The position numbers were made by a program, and so were the translations under genes. From contig PJAB01002114.1 in assembly GCA_002887195.1 (NCBI GenBank), forward strand, positions 1 through 10,433: a stretch of DNA of 10,433 bases. Direction: 5' to 3'. The stretch comes from Chrysochromulina parva (Eukaryota > Haptophyta > Prymnesiales > Chrysochromulinaceae). Below, in pieces: positions 6,963 through 10,433 of this stretch. Within the stretch, counting starts at the first letter, position 1. Each line of letters opens with the position of its first letter. Under the pieces are notes generated by a model. The model did no database searches and was not told the DNA's origin. It saw nothing but the letters and a program-made list of their open reading frames with translations.

Positions 6963-7090
6963 CAGAGGTCATCAGTGGTCATCAGAGGCCATCAGAGGGT
7001 CATCAGAGGTCATCAGAGGTCATCAGAGGTCATCAGTGGCCATCAGAGGCCATCAGAGGTCATCAGAGAGAGGCGAGCACCTGCCGCGCC
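6942..7090. repeat. 19-bp direct repeats flanking the 10-bp array
   Basis: GGCGAGTACCTGCCACGCC at 6942-6960 and GGCGAGCACCTGCCGCGCC at 7072-7090 match at 17 of 19 bases. They are exactly 130 bases apart and enclose the tandem array. The left copy is inside the IQ coding sequence, so the right copy may be a duplicated fragment of it. Confidence 0.85.
6960..7070. repeat. 10-bp tandem array (CATCAGAGGT) abutting the IQ gene start
   Basis: Eleven units of CATCAGAGGT, with variants at the seventh and last bases and one single-base insertion near 6997. On the minus strand each unit reads ACCTCTGATG, so an ATG and a TGA recur every ten bases. The ATG at 6962 is the last one. The array is flanked by a 19-bp direct repeat (6942-6960 and 7072-7090). 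Confidence 0.95.
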
Positions 7091-7143
7091 GCGCGCCTAT
7101 GACGACGCTCGAGCCGCGCCACATACGCAGCGAGGCGCGGCGA

Positions 7144-7238
7144 GGGAGGGAAGGGGAGCCCGTCGTAACGGTCCGCCGCGCCGTGGTGGGCGGCCTTTCG
7201 TAACGGCCCGGGAGGGAAGGGGAGCCCGTCGTAACGGT
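7144..7238. repeat. Perfect 29-bp direct repeat
   Basis: A 29-base sequence starting GGGAGGGAAGGGGAGCCCGT lies at 7144-7172 and again, identical, at 7210-7238, 66 bases apart. The second copy is followed by an extra AACGGT duplication. It indicates a recent local duplication. Confidence 0.9.
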
Positions 7239-7331
7239 AACGGTCCGCCGCGCGTGCCCCCGAATAGGGAGGCGCCGTCGTGAGCGGCACGAGAGCATGG
7301 GGGGCGGCGGGCGGCGCCGTGGTGGGCGGCC
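7178..7331. repeat. 18-bp direct repeat
   Basis: GCGCCGTGGTGGGCGGCC occurs at 7178-7195 and 7314-7331. It is interleaved with the 29-bp pair and is part of the same locally duplicated block. Confidence 0.85.
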
Positions 7332-7449
7332 ACGGCAGCCAGTCGGCGTCGTGGAGACGAAACTCATCCCCTCGCGGCCGGCCGACAGTGAGCACCCAAG
7401 GGCGTACCTGATGAGGGAGGCAATCAGCATGCCATCCACGCTCATGAGT

Positions 7450-7515
7450 GCATGCACTCAGCATGCACTCAGCATGCACTCAGCATGCAATCAGCATGCA
7501 ATCATCATGCAATCA
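7450..7515. repeat. 11-bp tandem array (GCATGCACTCA) at the SPRY gene stop
   Basis: Six 11-base units: three GCATGCACTCA, two GCATGCAATCA and a last degenerate TCATGCAATCA. Five units hold the palindrome GCATGC. On the minus strand each unit begins TGA. Because 11 is not a multiple of three, three consecutive units place a TGA in each of the three frames. The TGA at 7505-7507 is the stop of the SPRY frame. Confidence 0.95.
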
Positions 7516-8350
7516 TCGGGCGTACCGCCGGCGGCAGCTCGATGCCGGCATCGATCGGCGCATGGCCATTGATGGAAAACGCGAGCGCGCGGCGGGTCAT
7601 GTCGATGAGCAGCGTCACGTGCATCGGCATCACGCCGGAGCCGGGCCCCGCGCGCATCGCGGCACGGAAGCCGTCGGAGGTGAGCGCCGAGGAGAGCAGG
7701 CTGCGTCCTCGGTAGCCCGCGTGCGAGGCCGTCGGGGTGACGTGGACATCGCCCGTGCGCACGCGCACGCCCCACGCGCGGCCCGGCTCCGCTACGCCGA
7801 ATCCGGCCTGCGCGTCCGCGTCGGCCACCCCGATGTACACGTCGCCGCCGCCGCACATGTGGGCGGCCTCGCGCGCCGAACCCGCCGCCATCGGCATCGT
7901 AAAAGCGATCGCGAGTGCGCGCCGCCCGCGCCGCACGATCGGTACGCCGAGGCCGACGTCGCCACGCCCCCCCAGCTTCACCGATGCGGCCGGCATCAGG
8001 CTCGGGCTCGGGCGCGCGTGCTGCAGGATGGCGTTGCGCTCGGCGACCACGAAGCCTTCGCCAGCCTTCTTCATGACCGACGTGATCACGTAGCCGGGCG
8101 ACTCCATCCACGACGGGCTGTTGAGCTGTCGATCGAGCTCCTCGTTCTCCGCGTCGTGGATGAGGCCTTTGGAGCCGTCGGAGGTGACCGAGTCGATCTG
8201 CCACGTGCGAAGGCCCTCGCGCCTCGGGCTGCGCGGGCTGCGCGTCGGAGTCCTTGGCGTCGAGGCTGGACTCGTCGGGCTTGGGAGCGCGGATGCCTCC
8301 TCCTCCGCCGTGGGAACTGATTCGTCCTCGGCCCTACCTTCTTCGTCCAT
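7505..8350 (-). CDS. SPRY-domain protein, possibly truncated at its C-terminus
   Basis: A 281-residue intron-free frame from ATG 8350. Residues 1-45 are acidic, then Ser/Pro/Thr-rich with TPRTPTRSPRSPRR, resembling a proline-directed phosphorylation tail. Residues 47-280 resemble a SPRY (SPla/ryanodine receptor) fold: VYIGVADAD (171-179), WGVRVRTGDVHV (193-204), then VTLLIDMTRRALAFSINGHA (245-264) and LPPAVRPMI (272-280). These correspond to the conserved late strands (V..lD...l.F.iNG and lP.vrP). SPRY domains mediate protein-protein contacts, often as substrate adaptors of ubiquitin ligases or as regulatory modules. The chain stops one residue after RPMI, where SPRY domains usually have one more strand, and the stop falls in the 11-bp array. 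No catalytic domain is seen. It is head-to-head with the CUE gene, 213 bases apart. Confidence 0.65.
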   Translation of the reverse strand: MDEEGRAEDESVPTAEEEASALPSPTSPASTPRTPTRSPRSPRREGLRTWQIDSVTSDGSKGLIHDAENEELDRQLNSPSWMESPGYVITSVMKKAGEGFVVAERNAILQHARPSPSLMPAASVKLGGRGDVGLGVPIVRRGRRALAIAFTMPMAAGSAREAAHMCGGGDVYIGVADADAQAGFGVAEPGRAWGVRVRTGDVHVTPTASHAGYRGRSLLSSALTSDGFRAAMRAGPGSGVMPMHVTLLIDMTRRALAFSINGHAPIDAGIELPPAVRPMIA

Positions 8351-8563
8351 GCGAGTCGCGGCCGTTGGAAAAGGTCAGCGTGACGTCAGAAATTATCTGG
8401 TGCTGCGGTGTCGGTATCGCTACGCAACCTTCGACAACGAAGTTCCGGTATTGGATCCGAATTGGGCAACTTCGCCTTTGGCAGCGCGGGCTCCGCCTCA
8501 ACACCGCGCAACACGACTAACCGAAACACTCGAGGGCGTGCGCCGGTCCCAGGAAGACCGCCC
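8351..8563. promoter_or_regulatory. Divergent promoter interval between SPRY and CUE genes
   Basis: The two genes are transcribed away from each other from this 213-base interval, so it must hold both promoters and both leaders unless an intron is missed. Its GC is lower than the flanking genes. It contains a TGACGTCA palindrome and a short hairpin (CTTCG 8429-8433 with CGAAG 8438-8442). No TATA box is evident. The CUE frame is open through it from the in-frame stop at 8381. Confidence 0.5.
8381..8388. promoter_or_regulatory. Perfect CRE/ATF-type palindrome TGACGTCA
   Basis: TGACGTCA is the full palindromic site known to bind CREB/ATF-class bZIP factors in many eukaryotes. It begins 31 bases upstream of the SPRY start codon, in the shared interval. 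A symmetric site could act on both genes. One 8-mer in a 10-kb window is not rare enough to be proof. Confidence 0.35.
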
Positions 8564-10433
8564 ATGGTCTCCTGCAGCCGGCAGCATCGTCTGAACTTGC
8601 TGGCAAGTGTGCTCGCTTCCGCGGCAGCCGCCATGAGTCGAGACGAGCGGCCCCTCAATTGGTATCATCGCGTCTGGGTCGTCGTCTCGCTTTCGTGCCG
8701 ACCCGCGGCTCGGCGCAGCTCGGCGGTCCGCCTTGGGTCCGCGCCTCGACTCGCCAGCATCATCTGCCTCGCCATGATGGTGGGCTTCACCGGCGCACAG
8801 ACCATGTCGCCACTGTCCGAGGAGCTCACAAGCCTGCCAGGGGCGGGGCGTCCGCTGTTCTTCACGTCGGCCTCACCTCCGCCACCTCCGCCACCTCCGA
8901 CTTTGCCTTGGCCACCGTTGCCCGCACCCTCGACAGTTCTCTCTCCTGCAACGGAGCGATTGCCCACGCAATTGCTGCTACCCTCCCGCTCGCCGCCACC
9001 AACTTCAGACGAGCATCACGAAAAGCGTGAACTCTTCGGAATTTTTCACGGCCACCATCCGCACACGCCGCACAGCCACTCTCCGCACGGCCACTCTCCG
9101 CACAGCCACTTTCCGCACGGCCACCATCCGCACTCTCCGCACGGCCACCATCCGCACGCGCCGCACAGCCACTTTCCGCACAGCCACTATCCGCACAGCC
9201 ACCATCCGCACTCTCCGCAGTGGCACAGCCACTATCCGTATCCGCACAGCCACTATCCGCACAGCCACAATCCAGTCGAAAGGAGCGACCCAACGGGCAT
9301 CATCATCGGCGCCGTGGTTGGTGGGATCGCTGTCCTTGGCGTCTGCATCGGTGTCGCCATCGTGCTGCGCCGCAAACGTAGTCGGCGGCCCAATCAAAGG
9401 AGGGGAGTGCAGGACCCCGCTCTGGGCATCGACATCGAGTCCATAGCTGCGGCCGAGAGGGCGGCAGCCGACAAGGCGGCGGCCAAGAGAACGGCGGCCA
9501 AGAAAACGGCGGCCAAGAAAACGGCGGCAGACAAGAATGCGGCGGCCGAGAAGGCGGCGGCCCGCCTGCATGCCATCTTCCCCGAAATATCCGAAGAGAC
9601 CCTCACCGCTGTACTCTTTCAATGCGGGTACAACGAGGATGCAGCAGTGAGTGTACTCCTATCAATGAATGAGGCGCCGGTGCCGCCATCCTCAGCTCCG
9701 CCTGCCTCGACGCTGGCACCCAAGAAGGCGGCCGCCGAGAAGAAGGCGGCGGCCGAGAAGGCGGCGGCCGAGAAGGCGGCAGCGGAGAAGAAGGAGGCGG
9801 CCGAGAAGGCGGCAGCCGAGAAGAAGGCGGCGGCCGAGAAGGCGGCTGCCGAGAAGAAGGCGGCGGCCGAGAGGGCGGCGGCGGAGAAGGCGGCGGCGGA
9901 GAAGGCGGCGGCCGAGAAGAAGGCGGCTGCCGAGAGGGCTGCGGCCGACAAGAAGGCGGCGGCGGAGAAGGCGGCGGCCGAGAAGAAGGCGGCGGCCGAG
10001 ATGGCGGCGGCCGAGAAGGTGGTGGCCGAGAAGAAGGCGGCGGCCGAGAAGAAGAAGGCGGCGGCCGAGAAGGCGGCGGCCGAGATGGCGGCGGCCGAGA
10101 TGGCGGTGGCCGAGAAGAAGGCGGTGGCCGAGAAGAAGAAGGCGGCGGCCGAGATGGCGGCGGCCGAGAGGGCGGCGGCCGAGAAGGCGGCGGCGGAGAA
10201 GGCGGCGGAGGAGAAGGCGGCGGCCGAGAGGGCGGCGGCCGAGAGGCTTGCGGTTGAGAGAGCGGCGGCCGAGAGAGCCGAAGACAAGGTGAGTCACTGG
10301 AGGATGGAACTCGGCAAGATGGCCAACGCCCGCGCGGAGCTCTGCAAGGCGCAGGATCGCGTGCGCCTCTTGGCCGCAGTGGCGGCCAACGAGGACGAGT
10401 CACTGCGCGACGCCACAAAGGTGCGAAACGAGG
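8564..10433 (+). CDS. Single-pass membrane protein: His-rich ectodomain, TM helix, CUE domain, long Ala/Glu/Lys helix (3' partial)
   Basis: The frame is open from 8384 to the window edge: 623 codons from ATG 8564, with no stop. ATG 8633 (G at -3) and 8774 are alternatives. Numbered from 8564: residues 8-23 are signal-like ([14 protein letters not shown]); a second hydrophobic stretch follows (63-78, ending FTGAQ). A Pro-rich segment (about 103-150) leads to 75 residues (162-236) with 32 His in HSHxPH and GHHPH units, a likely metal-binding ectodomain. A 24-residue Gly/Ile/Val transmembrane helix (245-268) is followed by RRKRSRR, placing the C-terminus in the cytosol. After an Ala/Lys-rich stretch comes a CUE domain (333-369): [11 protein letters not shown], with the conserved FP (339-340) and a terminal LL (365-366). 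CUE domains bind ubiquitin. Residues 387-572 are AAAEK repeats, then a normal-complexity helix runs off the edge. A metal- or ligand-sensing receptor tied to ubiquitin sorting is inferred. Confidence 0.75.
   Translation, partial: MVSCSRQHRLNLLASVLASAAAAMSRDERPLNWYHRVWVVVSLSCRPAARRSSAVRLGSAPRLASIICLAMMVGFTGAQTMSPLSEELTSLPGAGRPLFFTSASPPPPPPPPTLPWPPLPAPSTVLSPATERLPTQLLLPSRSPPPTSDEHHEKRELFGIFHGHHPHTPHSHSPHGHSPHSHFPHGHHPHSPHGHHPHAPHSHFPHSHYPHSHHPHSPQWHSHYPYPHSHYPHSHNPVERSDPTGIIIGAVVGGIAVLGVCIGVAIVLRRKRSRRPNQRRGVQDPALGIDIESIAAAERAAADKAAAKRTAAKKTAAKKTAADKNAAAEKAAARLHAIFPEISEETLTAVLFQCGYNEDAAVSVLLSMNEAPVPPSSAPPASTLAPKKAAAEKKAAAEKAAAEKAAAEKKEAAEKAAAEKKAAAEKAAAEKKAAAERAAAEKAAAEKAAAEKKAAAERAAADKKAAAEKAAAEKKAAAEMAAAEKVVAEKKAAAEKKKAAAEKAAAEMAAAEMAVAEKKAVAEKKKAAAEMAAAERAAAEKAAAEKAAEEKAAAERAAAERLAVERAAAERAEDKVSHWRMELGKMANARAELCKAQDRVRLLAAVAANEDESLRDATKVRNE
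9047..9271 (+). repeat. HSHxPH / GHHPH coding repeats
   Basis: Imperfect 15-base units such as CACAGCCACTATCCG encode 5-residue blocks of His-Ser/Gly-His-x-Pro. The x position varies (Ser, Phe, Tyr, His) while the His and Pro are kept. That suggests selection on His spacing and not only repeat slippage. Confidence 0.85.
9722..10282 (+). repeat. 15-bp coding minisatellite (AAAEK)
   Basis: About 560 bases of GCGGCGGCCGAGAAG-like units encode pentads AAAEK, often with an extra Lys (AAAEKK), and variants with Arg, Met, Asp or Val. In AAAEK pentads each Lys is four residues before the next Glu, which favours a stable lone alpha helix, similar to engineered EAAAK helices. The plus strand is G/A-rich, so replication slippage is likely. 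Confidence 0.9.
10286..10294 (+). promoter_or_regulatory. Consensus 5' splice-site-like sequence
   Basis: AAGGTGAGT matches the full eukaryotic donor consensus (AAG, then GTGAGT) at the exact end of the AAAEK repeats. Downstream codons keep G/C third positions and encode a plausible helix ([18 protein letters not shown]), so read-through coding is favoured. A retained or alternative intron cannot be excluded because the window ends. Confidence 0.25.

Larger units (their letters stand above)
7091..7449. other. Repeat-rich gap between two minus-strand genes, no clear gene
   Basis: The gap between the SPRY and IQ genes holds two direct-repeat pairs. All three minus-strand frames are partly open (for example 7063-7479 and 7053-7457). 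The 7063-7479 frame has a repeated DRYDGLPFPP and two TTAPP words, the second recalling the LTTAPP of the IQ protein, but this can follow from the DNA repeats alone. No domain or good start supports a gene. A promoter or 5' leader for the IQ gene is the simplest reading. Confidence 0.45.

Noticed and set aside
6960..7070. The CATCAGAGGT array as a CRISPR-like array
   Set aside because: Units are 10 bases with no unique spacers, and the context is eukaryotic. It is a simple minisatellite.
7448..8320. A 290-residue plus-strand frame opposite the SPRY gene
   Set aside because: It is His/Arg/Ala-rich without recognisable motifs. The minus strand has SPRY strands and a better start.
9005..9622. 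Minus-strand Arg/Val-rich frame opposite the His-rich repeats, and a Cys-rich frame at 8862-9293
   Set aside because: Both are antisense or off-frame readings of the HSHxPH repeat DNA, with no domain support.
9603..10418. A minus-strand 271-residue frame of RPPPS repeats resembling an extensin or cell-wall protein
   Set aside because: It is the exact antisense of the AAAEK minisatellite in the CUE gene. The plus strand has a domain-bearing frame (CUE, TM helix) running through the same bases, so the Pro-rich frame is a by-product of composition.

Overview
This window looks like nuclear DNA from a GC-rich eukaryotic microbe, most likely a microalga (haptophyte, pelagophyte or similar). The evidence is a set of long intron-free reading frames with strong G/C third positions, eukaryotic domains (CUE, SPRY, IQ, SAP-like, a FVSHRW-type HET/TIR-like domain), no bacterial ribosome binding sites or operon spacing, and many micro- and minisatellites inside and between genes. 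The lineage is inferred from style alone.

Layout. (1) 485-3100, plus strand: a polytopic membrane protein with a SAP-like motif in a cytosolic loop and a C-terminal FVSHRW domain. (2) 3101-4082: a shared 3' region between convergent genes, holding repeated GCGTATACGC palindromes, several hairpins, a TATA-like box and an ACTT microsatellite. (3) 4083-6962, minus strand: a very Ala-rich, repeat-built protein with four IQ (calmodulin-binding) motifs and a C-terminal coiled coil. (4) 6963-7504: a repeat-rich gap with an 11-unit 10-bp array touching the start codon of the IQ gene, two direct-repeat pairs, and a 6-unit 11-bp array. (5) 7505-8350, minus strand: a SPRY-domain protein whose stop codon lies inside the 11-bp array. 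(6) 8351-8563: a short divergent promoter interval with a perfect TGACGTCA (CRE/ATF-type) palindrome. (7) 8564 to the window end, plus strand, 3' end missing: a single-pass membrane protein with a Pro-rich and His-rich outer segment, a transmembrane helix, a CUE ubiquitin-binding domain and a long Ala/Glu/Lys helix.

No shared pathway is provable. Three of the four genes have a plausible signalling or ubiquitin-linked logic: a FVSHRW membrane protein, an IQ scaffold and a CUE receptor-like protein. The SPRY gene could share a promoter with the CUE gene. The most unusual item is the His-rich/CUE membrane protein. The most unusual DNA features are the two short-period arrays, which place start or stop codons in every reading frame exactly at gene boundaries.
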